Shown here: positions 1 through 9,959 of the stretch, in pieces
Layout: each line of letters opens with the position of its first letter
Numbering within the stretch: the first letter of the stretch is position 1
Assembly (NCBI RefSeq): GCF_018282095.1
Contig: NZ_CP074128.1
Coordinates: 186,001-250,000, forward strand
DNA length: 64,000 nt
Reading direction: 5' to 3'
Source: Pseudovibrio brasiliensis
GTDB lineage: Bacteria; Pseudomonadota; Alphaproteobacteria; Rhizobiales; Stappiaceae
The notes under the pieces: generated by a model
The model's input: the letters and a program-made list of their open reading frames with translations, nothing else
What the model was told of the DNA's origin: nothing
The model's database searches: none
Translations under genes and position numbers: made by a program

Positions 1-3000
1 GGTGCAGTAGACACTTGCTTCTGTGGGCCCATAAAGGTTTTGTAAGTGTATTGACCCAAGAGCCTTGAAACAGCGTTCCGCAAGCCGAGAGGGGAATGCT
101 TCGCCTCCGCAAAGGATTGATCGCAAGCTTGTGCAGGCGCTGACGTTTTCACAGGAAAGGAAAAAGTCCAGCAATGAAGGGACAAACTGACAAACAGTGA
201 CCTGTTGTTCCGCTATCAGCTCAACCAGATAATTGCCTTCAAGCAAGCGCGCCCGATCTGCGATAACAACAGTTGCCCCACATGAAAGGCTGGCAAACAC
301 TTCCACCACTGAAATGTCAAAGGTGAGAGACGTCGACAGTAGAACTTTGTCTTCTAGAGTGAAGGTGCCTTCTTGCAGGAACCAAGCCATGAGGTTAGCA
401 GGGCCTTTATGGGGTACCACAACACCTTTTGGTTTGCCTGTGGTGCCGGAGGTATAAATCACATAGGCAGTGTCTTCACTGGAGACTGGTGCATTGAGGT
501 TCTCATCGTCGAGACTTTGCCAGGGCGGTTCCTGCTGTCCCACATTGACCAGCTTTGCCGGAGGAGTAATTTCTCTCAGTTCAGAAATGCTTGCAGCGTC
601 GCAAAGCACCAGAACAGGGGTACTGTCTTCAATCAGATACGAAATCCGCTCTGATGGATAAGTGGGATCGATTGGAATGTAGGCCCCGCCAGCTTTTAGG
701 ATGGCAAGCAGCCCGACAACAGCATTTGCCGAATTTTGCAAACACACCGCAACGCGACTTTGGCTGGAAACACCTTGAGCAACTAAATATCTGGCAAGCT
801 GATTAGCCTGACTGTTCAGTTGTCCGTATGTGAGTTGCGCTCCTTCGCCGACCAACGCAACTTGCGTTCCATGATCTACGGCTACAGCTTCAAATGCGCT
901 ATGGAGTGTAGTTGAAGCCTCTTCAAACTCCGCGCCCTCTGCAAATTCAAGGAGTTTGCTTGTCTGGTCTGTATCCAACTGTACCAGTTGATGTGCAGGC
1001 GTCTGTTCTGCCTTTGAATGCACCTGAATGAGGCGCTGCAAGCAGCCAAGCGTCATATGCAATAGCGAAGAAGCAAAACTGCCATGTGGGGCTTGGGCTT
1101 GGACTTTGAAGGATGTGCCGAAGTCATCAACGGTCAGGTTGAAGGGGTAGCTCGTACCATAATGACCCGCGATGTAGTTAGCGCCCGGCAAGTCACGGTG
1201 AGAGGAACCTTGTGAGCCATCGGACATGAGCTGGGCGTGACGGAAGTTCACCAGTGAAGAGATCAGCGGTGTTGTGCGATCGACCCCACTGGCCTCAATT
1301 GCATCTGCAAGCGACGCATACTCATGATCCATCAGATCAAGAAGTGTCTGGTGGACGGCAAGAAGGGCGCTCTTCCAGTCCTGATCAGTCAGATTGACAC
1401 GCAGGGGTAGGGTATTAATGAACGGCCCCAAAATCCGCTCGGCATTCTCAAGCCCCTGTAATCGGCCAAGAAGCACAGTGGCAAAGCAAACGTCTTCCTG
1501 CCCGGAGCATTTTGCCATGACCAGTGCCCAAACGAAGTGAAAAATCGATGCAGTGCTCACGCCTAGCTGACTGGCAACCTCTCTCAGACCCGATGTCAGC
1601 GCGGTATCCGTATGGGTTGTGTCTGTATCAAGATCAGAGCCATGAACATGATCAACACCGAGACCGAGAGGCGTGTTGGGAGCCTCAAGACCTCTGAACA
1701 GCTCACTGAAGAAGTTGCGTGCGTCTCCTTTCGTGCTCTCTTCTTGCTGAAAGGCGACATATTCCTTGAACTGTGCTGGTGTTTCCAGTCGGTTGCCATC
1801 CCCCACCATGAAAGCTTTGACCTCAGCATTGAGCTGCTTGAGGGATGTGTTGTCGTCAATGATGTGGTGGAAAAGCTTGAGGAGTAACCAGCGGTCATTA
1901 TCGGTGTCGTAGCAAGTATAAACCCGCAGAAGAGATGGTTCTTGCAAATCAACTTTCGTGGTGCGCGGGGCAAAATGCGCCTGCAGCCTTTCTGCAATAT
2001 CTCCGGACCCTTTAAGAGCGTCAGCATCCAGCTCAACGGTCTTCAGGTTGACGTTTTTTAATACCACCTGCAGCGGCTTTTCTAACCCTTCAGAGACAAA
2101 TACAGTTCTTAGAATGTCGTGGCGATCCATCACTTCTTGCAAGGCTACTGTGTAGTCCTGCAAGGCTTGGGGAGTCTCAAACGTCATCAGGCTCCAGAGC
2201 AGATAAGGATCTCCTTCCTCCGAGAGCTGATGATGGAAGTAAATGCCTTCCTGCAGGGGCGTGAGGGGATAGATGTCTTCTACGTTTTCAAAACCACCAG
2301 GCAGTGACGACGCAAGATGCTTGATCTGCGTTTGCGAAAGGCCGGAGAGTGACATCGCAGGGCTGCTCTCAGAGGAATTGGATTTCAAACTCTTCGGTTC
2401 AACAGGCTGAATGCGTTGTGCCAAATCTTTCAGTGTTGGCCATCGCAGGACATCCACCGCAGCCAGCAGAAGTCCTTTTGCCCGCATGGCAGCTTGAACC
2501 CGAGCTGCCAGAAGTGAATGGCCTCCAAGTTCAAAAAAGCTATCGAGGCGGCTTACTTTTTCTAACTGAAGAATATCTGCCCATACGTTCGCGAGCAGTT
2601 CTTCATGCTCCCCTTCAGGGCTCTCAAAGGCTCTGTTCTTGGTGGAGGTTGCCTTGTGTTTGTCGAGTGCTTTCCGGTCCAATTTGCCGTTGGCGGTTAA
2701 CGGAAGCGCATCTAGTTCAATAAATGCTGCGGGCACCATGTAGGCCGGTAGAAGACCAGCTGCAAAGGACTGCAATGAAGAACTGTTCAGGTCAGCATTT
2801 GCGGAGGTTGAGACATAGTAGGCCACCAGCATCGCATCGCTGGTCGCTTGGTTTTGGCATGTCACGACCACATGTTGAAGGGCCTCATGCGTTGCAAGAG
2901 CAGCTTCAATCTCACCCAGCTCAATCCTGTATCCGCGAACTTTAACCTGACTATCGTTGCGACCCAGATAGAGCATGGTACCATCAGCTACATATCTCGC

Positions 3001-6000
3001 CAGATCGCCTGTTTTATAAAGGCGGTCCTTTGCTGAGAATGGGCTTTCGATGAAGCGTTCTGCATTTAAATCCGGGCGATTTAGGTAGCCGCGAGCAACA
3101 CCCGCACCACCCACATAGAGTTCACCAACCGCACCAAAGGGCACGAGCTCACGGTGCTCGTCCAGCAGATAGAGGCTTAAATCATCGAGCTGACGACCAA
3201 TCGGGCTTCCATCTGAATAACTATCAATGTTCTCGGGTGTTAGCTCTGCGTAAGTGACGTGAACAGTGGTCTCCGTAATGCCGTACATGTTCACCACCTT
3301 GCAATCTGTGTTGTAAGGATGAGCGAACCAGTCAGAGAGCATCGACGGGGATAGAGCCTCACCTCCAAATACAACGGTTCTGATGGTGTGAGGTCTACGT
3401 GTGTCTGCTTGTGCCAACATGAAACTGCGGAAAGCAGAGGGTGTTTGGCTGAGAATGGTTACGCCTTGATCACAGCACATGGCATAGAATTGTGCAGGAT
3501 CATGCCGGATGCCTTCCGGCACAATTGCGACGGAGCCACCGGTAGAAAGCGCGCCCCATATTTCCCAAACAGAGAAGTCGAAGGCGTAGGAGTGGAAGAA
3601 GGACCAGACATCAGATGATGAAAACTGGAAGCAGGGCTCACATGTGTCTATCAACCGGGCAATTTGCTGATGTTCGATTTGTACACCTTTAGGCTGCCCG
3701 GTGGAGCCTGACGTGTAGATGACATAGGCGAGATCCTGTCCGCTGACTGGTTCAAGTGTGCTCACATCTGCGGCTGCTCCTTCAGCAGCATGCGCAAGCG
3801 TCTCAAAAATGTGAAGCGTGCCATGCACCATCAAACTCTTGAATGAGTGGTGTGATGCATGAGAGCACAAGATTACATCAGGTGCGCTATCCTCAATGAT
3901 AAACGCCTTCCTTGCTTCTGGCAGTGAAGGATCAATAGGAAGATAAGCACCACCTGCTTTCCATATGGCCAGCAAAGCTACAATAAGATCTGTGCTGCGT
4001 TCCATACAAACGCCAACAAGCTTTTCCTTTCTCACACCGAGCGTACGAAGTTGCATCGCCAGAAGCGAAGCTTGATGATTCAGGTCGCTGTAGGAGAGGG
4101 ACGTTTCTCCGTGAAGGATTGCCGGAGATGTTGGTTGGGATCTAGCCAGTTGCTCAATCCTGTATGGAACAAGAACCGGCACGATTTCTGAAGTCGGTTG
4201 AGCTGGTGCTCCCATCGCAAGCAGTTGCTCTCGCTCACTTAAGCAAACAGAACTGAAATCCTCAACGGAACACTCAGGCTCAGATAGGCAGTTCTCCAAT
4301 AATGCAAAAAAGTTGGCCTGTATGCGTTCAATTGTTTCGAGCTGAAACAGGTCCGTTGCATAATTCCACAACAGAGTGAGGGCTGGTGTATCTTTCTCAG
4401 TTGATGAGCGCGGCAGTATGACGACTTCGATGTCGAACTTTGCAGAGTTGTTGCTGTAGGCCTCGTAGAGTGAGAGGCTCAGATCATCCCGTGAGAGCTT
4501 TGGAATCTTTGAGTTATGATAGCTAAATCCGACTTGGAAGATGGGGTTTCTTGAGAGGTCTCGCTCTGGCTGCAACTCGCGTACGACGCGTTCGAACGGA
4601 ACTTCTTCATTCTCATAAGCGTTGGACAGGGTGCTTCTTAAATGCTCAAGGTATTCAGTAAAAATTGGGTTTTTGGAAAGATCAGACCGTATGGCGACAC
4701 TGTTCACGAACATACCCAACATATGCTCTGAAGCGCTTGTTTTTCGGTTGGCAACCGCACTGCCCGTAAGCAGATCCTTCTGTCCCGTATAGCGTGAGAG
4801 CAGGAGGTGGAAGACCCCCAACAACACGGTGTAGTCAGTGTGACCGCTCTTGTCGCAGAACTCGTTTAGTTTTTGGAGGAGCGTCCCTTTGAGTTCCAAA
4901 CGCGACTGTTTGCCTTTAAAAGACATTGTTTCAGGGCGCGGGGCATCTGTTGGAAGAGCAAGAGTGAAGCTAGCCTCTGAAAGTTGTTCTTTCCAATAAG
5001 CAAGTTGCTTTTCATAGGTACGTTCTGCATCGGTACTTTGTTGCCATCCTACATAATGGCGATATTGAGCTGGAACGGGAGGCAGAATGACCTGCTCTCC
5101 ATGTGCAAAGGCACCATAAGCCTCCAGAAACTCTGAGAGGAAAATGTTCGCGCTCCAGCCATCATGAACAAGGTGATGTTCTATGTGTAAGAGAGCTGAT
5201 GTCTCGTCGTTTAACTTGAACAGAACCCAGCGAGCGAGTGGCAATTGACTGGTATCGAAAGACTTGGAAACTTCATCGTCTACAGCTTGCCAGAGATCCG
5301 GACTATCCATCGGAGCATCCAACTCAACCTGATCCAAGCGGGCAGGGACGGGACCATGAACTCTTTGGTAGGCTTTGCCTGTTGCGTCCTCATGAAATGT
5401 GCTGCGAAAAATCTCATGTCGCTGAACAATCAGGTCCAGAGCGCTCTGCAGGGCCGATACATCGATATCTCCCTCAATACGGATCAGGCATTGAGCGTTG
5501 TAGGCAAGAGAGTCCGGTGTGAGCTTCTCCAGCAAGCACACCCCGTTTTGCTGATGTGAAACAGGGAATGTGTCACTTTCAAAGCTGTAGGCATTCAGGG
5601 TTTTTTCTGGTTTTTCTAAACCCTCTCTTGCTTGGATGATCTCTGCCAGTTCACAGAGTGTTTTGCCCGTGAACACATCTTTTAATGAGAGAATGTTGCC
5701 GTATTCTTCCCGGCATCGCGTGAGAAACTGAACGGCATCCAGTGAGGAGCCACCGAGAGTTTGCAGCGTGTCGTCACAAAAGACGGGATTTACACCCAAC
5801 ACTTCTTTCCAAAAGCCTGCGAGTGACTGCTCTGTGTTTGTTCGTGGCAGCTCTTGGGAAGACCCGCCGCGTGCACTCCTGTCCGGCGCAGGAAGTGCCT
5901 TGCTATCTACCTTTCCGTTGACTGTTAACGGAAACTCATTAAGACGCACAAATGCGTTTGGCATCATGTAGTCAGGTAAAAATGCGCGGAGTTTGGTCTT

Positions 6001-7419
6001 TAACTGTTGAATGCCAGGGTTGGTTTTGCCAGTGCCAACAGTGAAGTAAGCAATGATTTCATGATCTTTTGGCCGCGATGACGAGACGACCACATGAGCA
6101 TGTTCAACGCCTTCAAGAGCAGAGAGGTTTTTCTCTATTTCCTGAAGTTCTATCCGATGGCCTCGTACTTTGACTTGGGCATCCAAACGACCAAGGAATT
6201 CTAATGAACCATCTGCAAGTCGGCGGACCCGGTCTCCGGTGTTATAAAGCCTTTCAGCTGCAATCCCAGGAACGGAGCGGAACATTTCATTGGTGAGATC
6301 CGGGCGGTTTTTGTACCCACGTGCCAGTGCAAGGCCTCCCAGCCAGAGAGCCCCGTCATCACCATCTCGTACTTGTTTTAGGTCTGCATCCAGAACATAG
6401 GCATCTACATTCGCAATTGGATTGCCGATTGGAACCGTGCTGGATGAAGTGGCTTTGATACTGCATCTATGCAGGCTTGCGCAAACTGTGTTTTCGGTGG
6501 GACCATAAGCATTTATCAGATTAACATGATCAGACCATCGCTCCACGATTGCCCACGGCATTGCTTCGCCAGCGACCACCAATGTCTCTAAACTTGGGTA
6601 GTCTGTTGGGTTCATCCGACTGACGAGCGACGGTGGCAGCGTCAGATGAGAAATCGCTCTCTCACGAACAATTTCCCTTAGCGCATCTCCGGCAAGCAAC
6701 GTGTCATTGGGGGCGAAATGTAATTCTGCCCCACTACACAAAGTGACCAGAATTTCAGATATGGATGCGTCGAAGCCCAGGGATGCGAACTGCAGTACTC
6801 GTGCATTCTCGTGTAACTCAAAAAAACGAGCTTGTTCTTCAGCTAGATTGTGCAATCCGCGATGCTCAACCATCACACCCTTGGGCTGACCGGTGGAGCC
6901 CGACGTGTAGATGATATAGGCGAGCTGATCTGGTCTAATCACCTGATCCTCGAAGGGAGCAGGTGTTGAATGGTCTGCTCTGGAATAGTTTACGATCTTG
7001 GGTGAGTGCGAAATAGTGGCAGCTAGGTCCTTAACGAAAGCTTCTGTCTCATCAGTGCAGAGCAGAACGGCGGCTTCACTGTCCTGAACCATGAACTCAA
7101 GACGTTTGTGAGGGAGTTTGCTGTCCAGTGGGACATAAACACCGCCTGCTTTAAGAATAGCGAGAAAGGCGATGATTGCGTCAGGGCCGCGAGGGATACG
7201 CACTCCAACAGCAACTTCCGGCCCTATCCCTTTAGATTGCAACAGGCCAGCAAGCCGGTTTGCAGAAGAGACCATGTCGCCATAACTGAGCGCTGCTGCT
7301 TGTCCAACCAAAGCCGTTTTATTGGCCTGGATCCTTGCAACTTGCTCTATTCGGGTCACGATATTCTCGTGCTCCGTTGTGCGTATTGAAACTACGTTGG
7401 AAAGACTAAACTCACCCAT
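1..7419 (-). CDS. Nonribosomal peptide synthetase, A-T-C-A-T-C-A, 3' end beyond window
   Basis: One open frame of 2473 codons runs from ATG 7419 off the left edge. The A-domain cores read at three distant places are all in this frame, so no frameshift is visible. Order: A1 (about 7390-5900, core YTSGSTGQPKG), T1 (about 5750, LGGSSL), C2 (HHLVHDG near 5150), A2 (about 4200-2700), T2 (FFELGGHSLL near 2515), C3 (HHIIDDN near 1860) and A3 (YTSGTTGKPKG near 450), cut before A3 ends. It starts directly with an A domain, so this is an initiating subunit. Reading the GrsA-numbered pocket residues by eye gives A1 D-A-S-T-V-A-A-V-C-K (Tyr/Phe-like), A2 D-F-W-S-V-G-M-V-H-K (Thr-like) and A3 D-I-V-Q-L-G-L-V-Y (nearest Gly-type). 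Domain calls are firm; the substrate calls are inference. Confidence 0.95.
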   Translation of the reverse strand, partial: MGEFSLSNVVSIRTTEHENIVTRIEQVARIQANKTALVGQAAALSYGDMVSSANRLAGLLQSKGIGPEVAVGVRIPRGPDAIIAFLAILKAGGVYVPLDSKLPHKRLEFMVQDSEAAVLLCTDETEAFVKDLAATISHSPKIVNYSRADHSTPAPFEDQVIRPDQLAYIIYTSGSTGQPKGVMVEHRGLHNLAEEQARFFELHENARVLQFASLGFDASISEILVTLCSGAELHFAPNDTLLAGDALREIVRERAISHLTLPPSLVSRMNPTDYPSLETLVVAGEAMPWAIVERWSDHVNLINAYGPTENTVCASLHRCSIKATSSSTVPIGNPIANVDAYVLDADLKQVRDGDDGALWLGGLALARGYKNRPDLTNEMFRSVPGIAAERLYNTGDRVRRLADGSLEFLGRLDAQVKVRGHRIELQEIEKNLSALEGVEHAHVVVSSSRPKDHEIIAYFTVGTGKTNPGIQQLKTKLRAFLPDYMMPNAFVRLNEFPLTVNGKVDSKALPAPDRSARGGSSQELPRTNTEQSLAGFWKEVLGVNPVFCDDTLQTLGGSSLDAVQFLTRCREEYGNILSLKDVFTGKTLCELAEIIQAREGLEKPEKTLNAYSFESDTFPVSHQQNGVCLLEKLTPDSLAYNAQCLIRIEGDIDVSALQSALDLIVQRHEIFRSTFHEDATGKAYQRVHGPVPARLDQVELDAPMDSPDLWQAVDDEVSKSFDTSQLPLARWVLFKLNDETSALLHIEHHLVHDGWSANIFLSEFLEAYGAFAHGEQVILPPVPAQYRHYVGWQQSTDAERTYEKQLAYWKEQLSEASFTLALPTDAPRPETMSFKGKQSRLELKGTLLQKLNEFCDKSGHTDYTVLLGVFHLLLSRYTGQKDLLTGSAVANRKTSASEHMLGMFVNSVAIRSDLSKNPIFTEYLEHLRSTLSNAYENEEVPFERVVRELQPERDLSRNPIFQVGFSYHNSKIPKLSRDDLSLSLYEAYSNNSAKFDIEVVILPRSSTEKDTPALTLLWNYATDLFQLETIERIQANFFALLENCLSEPECSVEDFSSVCLSEREQLLAMGAPAQPTSEIVPVLVPYRIEQLARSQPTSPAILHGETSLSYSDLNHQASLLAMQLRTLGVRKEKLVGVCMERSTDLIVALLAIWKAGGAYLPIDPSLPEARKAFIIEDSAPDVILCSHASHHSFKSLMVHGTLHIFETLAHAAEGAAADVSTLEPVSGQDLAYVIYTSGSTGQPKGVQIEHQQIARLIDTCEPCFQFSSSDVWSFFHSYAFDFSVWEIWGALSTGGSVAIVPEGIRHDPAQFYAMCCDQGVTILSQTPSAFRSFMLAQADTRRPHTIRTVVFGGEALSPSMLSDWFAHPYNTDCKVVNMYGITETTVHVTYAELTPENIDSYSDGSPIGRQLDDLSLYLLDEHRELVPFGAVGELYVGGAGVARGYLNRPDLNAERFIESPFSAKDRLYKTGDLARYVADGTMLYLGRNDSQVKVRGYRIELGEIEAALATHEALQHVVVTCQNQATSDAMLVAYYVSTSANADLNSSSLQSFAAGLLPAYMVPAAFIELDALPLTANGKLDRKALDKHKATSTKNRAFESPEGEHEELLANVWADILQLEKVSRLDSFFELGGHSLLAARVQAAMRAKGLLLAAVDVLRWPTLKDLAQRIQPVEPKSLKSNSSESSPAMSLSGLSQTQIKHLASSLPGGFENVEDIYPLTPLQEGIYFHHQLSEEGDPYLLWSLMTFETPQALQDYTVALQEVMDRHDILRTVFVSEGLEKPLQVVLKNVNLKTVELDADALKGSGDIAERLQAHFAPRTTKVDLQEPSLLRVYTCYDTDNDRWLLLKLFHHIIDDNTSLKQLNAEVKAFMVGDGNRLETPAQFKEYVAFQQEESTKGDARNFFSELFRGLEAPNTPLGLGVDHVHGSDLDTDTTHTDTALTSGLREVASQLGVSTASIFHFVWALVMAKCSGQEDVCFATVLLGRLQGLENAERILGPFINTLPLRVNLTDQDWKSALLAVHQTLLDLMDHEYASLADAIEASGVDRTTPLISSLVNFRHAQLMSDGSQGSSHRDLPGANYIAGHYGTSYPFNLTVDDFGTSFKVQAQAPHGSFASSLLHMTLGCLQRLIQVHSKAEQTPAHQLVQLDTDQTSKLLEFAEGAEFEEASTTLHSAFEAVAVDHGTQVALVGEGAQLTYGQLNSQANQLARYLVAQGVSSQSRVAVCLQNSANAVVGLLAILKAGGAYIPIDPTYPSERISYLIEDSTPVLVLCDAASISELREITPPAKLVNVGQQEPPWQSLDDENLNAPVSSEDTAYVIYTSGTTGKPKGVVVPHKGPANLMAWFLQEGTFTLEDKVLLSTSLTFDISVVEVFASLSCGATVVIADRARLLEGNYLVELIAEQQVTVCQFVPSLLDFFLSCENVSACTSLRSILCGGEAFPSRLAERCFKALGSIHLQNLYGPTEASVYCT

Positions 7420-7636
7420 AAAACAACTACCGATGATTGAGTAATTGAATAAAATTTTACATTACTGAGGGTAAATGGCCTTGAAGCTCAGTACATAATT
7501 GGTATGGATTGAGTGATGATAAGTAAACATGAAAATAATTCACCAAAGCCTCGGGTATTGATTTTTTAATTGCCCAATCATTCTTTCTAATATATCACAA
7601 AGTCAAGTTTTAATTTAATCTCAGGTTGTTTTGTTC
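7420..7636. promoter_or_regulatory. Divergent intergenic region between NRPS and exporter operon
   Basis: This AT-rich gap of 217 bases separates the NRPS start (minus) from the MFS gene (plus), so promoters for both transcripts should lie here. The NRPS ATG at 7419 has only a weak upstream purine stretch. I could not pick a convincing -35/-10 pair or operator. No regulator gene for the cluster is visible nearby. Confidence 0.5.
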
Positions 7637-8878
7637 ATGTCTGAAACTCGTGGGCGGGAAACGTTTCTGCGTCAATTCCGGATGCTTCCGAAGTCTGCGA
7701 AAACAATCCTGATCGGTACTTTTTGTGCGCGCTTTGCTTCTTTCATGATCTGGCCCTTCTTCGCAGTGCTCATGGCACGGCGCTTTGGAACCTCTATTGC
7801 TGAGCTCGGGGTGATTTTTTCCATATCGGCATTTGCAGCAATTTTAACATCGCCAATAAGCGGAGTTGTCGCCGACAAACTGAACCGCCGCGTAATCATG
7901 CTGCTGAGCACGCTGGCAATCATGGGGCTCTATTGCGTACTTGCGCTCTGGAGCAGCGAACCGCTTTATTTTGCAGTCATCATCGTGATGTCTGTTGCAA
8001 ATGGAGCCTTGGAGCCGCTTTTACGTTCTGCCTTGGGAGACTGTGCAGCAAAAGAAGAGGACCGCCCGCTGCTGTTCCACTTGCGGTACTATCTGGTCAA
8101 TATCGCAGGAGCGTTGGGGCCTCTCTGCGGAGTGTGGTTTGCTAGTAATAACTCAAACCTAGCTTTTCTTGCTGGTGCAATAGCTTACGCCATCTTAGCT
8201 GCTTGTGTTCTAGCCAGCGTTACGCGGACTATCGTTGCAACAAACAGAGAAGAAGAAGTCCCGATTCCGAGGTTGTTGAAGGTAGCTTTAACGGACCGTC
8301 TTTTCATGACACTGTTTGTGTCCAACTTCTTTCTCGTCATCCTGTATGCCCAAATGGATGAGCCTCTCACGTTCTTCCTGTTGTTCCTTGAGACGGCAAA
8401 CATCAATGGGATCATTGCGTCGATAAATGTGACCAACACAAGCGTTGTTCTGATCGTCCACCTGTTCTTGATGAAATGGCTTATCACGCTTGAAGAGCAC
8501 AAAGCTGTTTTAGTTGCGTTCTTCTTCCTGATGCTCGGACTATTGGTTGTGGCCTTCAATAAGGCTGAGATAATGGAACTATGGCTTGTTGCGATCGCTC
8601 TGGCGACACTCGCAGAAATCATCGCCATGCCTTTGTTCGCCACTGTGGTTGACCGTATGGCGCCAGTTCGTCTGAGAAACAGCTACATGGGGCTCTACAT
8701 GCTGTCCAATGCGGGAGCCGCAGCCGTTCCTTTTATTGCTGCACTCGTGATTGAACGCTTCGGCGGCGGACCATTGTTTCTGACCTCTGCGATGCTGTGT
8801 ATACCCGTGGCTTACATGAGCTTCAGGCTGCTAAGCGCAACTGAAATCAAAGAAAAAGTTGCTGAGGAGGTCGCATGA
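7637..8878 (+). CDS. MFS transporter, probable exporter of the NRPS product
   Basis: This protein of about 413 residues has the hydrophobic pattern of a 12-helix major facilitator permease of the inner membrane. It has an N-terminal amphipathic stretch, then alternating hydrophobic segments, and a charged loop G-V-V-A-D-K-L-N-R-R typical of the motif A loop between helices 2 and 3. It is the first gene of a rightward set divergent from the NRPS, which suggests export or self-resistance for the peptide (inference). ATG 7637 is used. A TTG six bases upstream is an alternative start because the nearest purine run (CAGG) is close to both. The gap to the next gene is 34 bases. Confidence 0.85.
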   Translation: MSETRGRETFLRQFRMLPKSAKTILIGTFCARFASFMIWPFFAVLMARRFGTSIAELGVIFSISAFAAILTSPISGVVADKLNRRVIMLLSTLAIMGLYCVLALWSSEPLYFAVIIVMSVANGALEPLLRSALGDCAAKEEDRPLLFHLRYYLVNIAGALGPLCGVWFASNNSNLAFLAGAIAYAILAACVLASVTRTIVATNREEEVPIPRLLKVALTDRLFMTLFVSNFFLVILYAQMDEPLTFFLLFLETANINGIIASINVTNTSVVLIVHLFLMKWLITLEEHKAVLVAFFFLMLGLLVVAFNKAEIMELWLVAIALATLAEIIAMPLFATVVDRMAPVRLRNSYMGLYMLSNAGAAAVPFIAALVIERFGGGPLFLTSAMLCIPVAYMSFRLLSATEIKEKVAEEVA

Positions 8879-8912
8879 TATCTAGTTCGCGTCATGTGAG
8901 GAGAGGTGTAAA

Positions 8913-9959
8913 ATGAACCCATACAGTTCTTTACCTCCTAATAGATTTTGGCGCCCTTCCGTTGCTGAAAAAGACTATTTTTCAATCTCTGAGGTTTGGA
9001 AACCAAAGTTTCAGATCTCCAAAGATGCTACGATCATTACCGCTGGTTCTTGTTTCTCTCAGAACATGGGCAAAGAACTACAGCGCAGAGGAATGAACTG
9101 GCTAAATGCTGAAACAGCACCAGACGAGTTCAGTGCAAAAGAAGCGCGTGAGCTGAATTATGGTGTTTTTTCATTCCGGACAGGGAACATCTACACCGCA
9201 CGTTTACTGCTGCAATGGCTAAAGTGGGCGTTTGAGGAAACCTCGCCCTCTAAGGAAGTTTGGAATGATGGAGAACGCTATTTTGATCCGTTTCGGCCCA
9301 ATATAACGCCAATTGGTTTCGATAGCCCGCAAGCAATGTGGGCATCGCGTGAGGTTACGTTAGAAGCAATCCGCCAAGCCGTTTCTTCCGCTGATGTATT
9401 CGTGTTCACCATGGGGCTGACTGAGGCCTGGTTAAACACTGCAACGGATGTGGTTTATCCGATGTGTCCCGGAACCGTGCAAGGCCGGTTCGACGAACGT
9501 TTGCATAAGGCACATAATTTCACGTTCAACGAGATCTACTCCGACTTTCAGGAGTGCATTGATCTTTTGAGCAGATACAATCCGCATTTGCGTCTGGTTT
9601 TTACAGTTTCGCCTGTTCCAGTCACAGCGACCTTCACGCAGCATCATGTTCTGACAGCCTCTACTTACACCAAGTCAGTTTTGCGCGCTGTCGCTGGTCA
9701 GTTGGAAGCAAGCAATAAAAACGTTGAGTACTTTCCATCCTATGAGTTGGTTGCATCTCCTCCCATGAATGGCGTGTTCTACAATCCAAACAAGCGCACA
9801 ATCACGCCAACTGGGGTGCGTTTTGTAATGAACCATTTCTTTAACAGCATTTATCTCAGGGATCAGAGGCAACAAAAAACTGCTGAAGAAGACACCCGAT
9901 CATCGCTGCCGTTTGAGGATATCATCTGTGAAGAAGAACTGCTCGACTACTACAAATGA
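8913..9959 (+). CDS. GSCFA domain protein (SGNH-like fold)
   Basis: This 348-residue protein has the family-naming motif near its N terminus (TAGSCFSQNMGKEL). Further on it has the family pattern GLTEAW and TVSPVPVTATF. GSCFA proteins are relatives of SGNH/GDSL hydrolases with mostly unknown substrates; they occur beside glycan and surface-polymer genes. Here the gene sits among NRPS-linked genes and is followed by a second SGNH-like protein that overlaps its 3' end. Acyl or acetyl transfer or removal on the peptide is therefore possible, but this is only inference. A strong ribosome site (AGGAGAGG) precedes ATG 8913. Confidence 0.85.
   Translation: MNPYSSLPPNRFWRPSVAEKDYFSISEVWKPKFQISKDATIITAGSCFSQNMGKELQRRGMNWLNAETAPDEFSAKEARELNYGVFSFRTGNIYTARLLLQWLKWAFEETSPSKEVWNDGERYFDPFRPNITPIGFDSPQAMWASREVTLEAIRQAVSSADVFVFTMGLTEAWLNTATDVVYPMCPGTVQGRFDERLHKAHNFTFNEIYSDFQECIDLLSRYNPHLRLVFTVSPVPVTATFTQHHVLTASTYTKSVLRAVAGQLEASNKNVEYFPSYELVASPPMNGVFYNPNKRTITPTGVRFVMNHFFNSIYLRDQRQQKTAEEDTRSSLPFEDIICEEELLDYYK

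Noticed and set aside
9432-9875. Minus-strand short frames within the GSCFA gene
   Set aside because: The GSCFA reading frame contains the family motifs on the plus strand; the opposite frames have no support.
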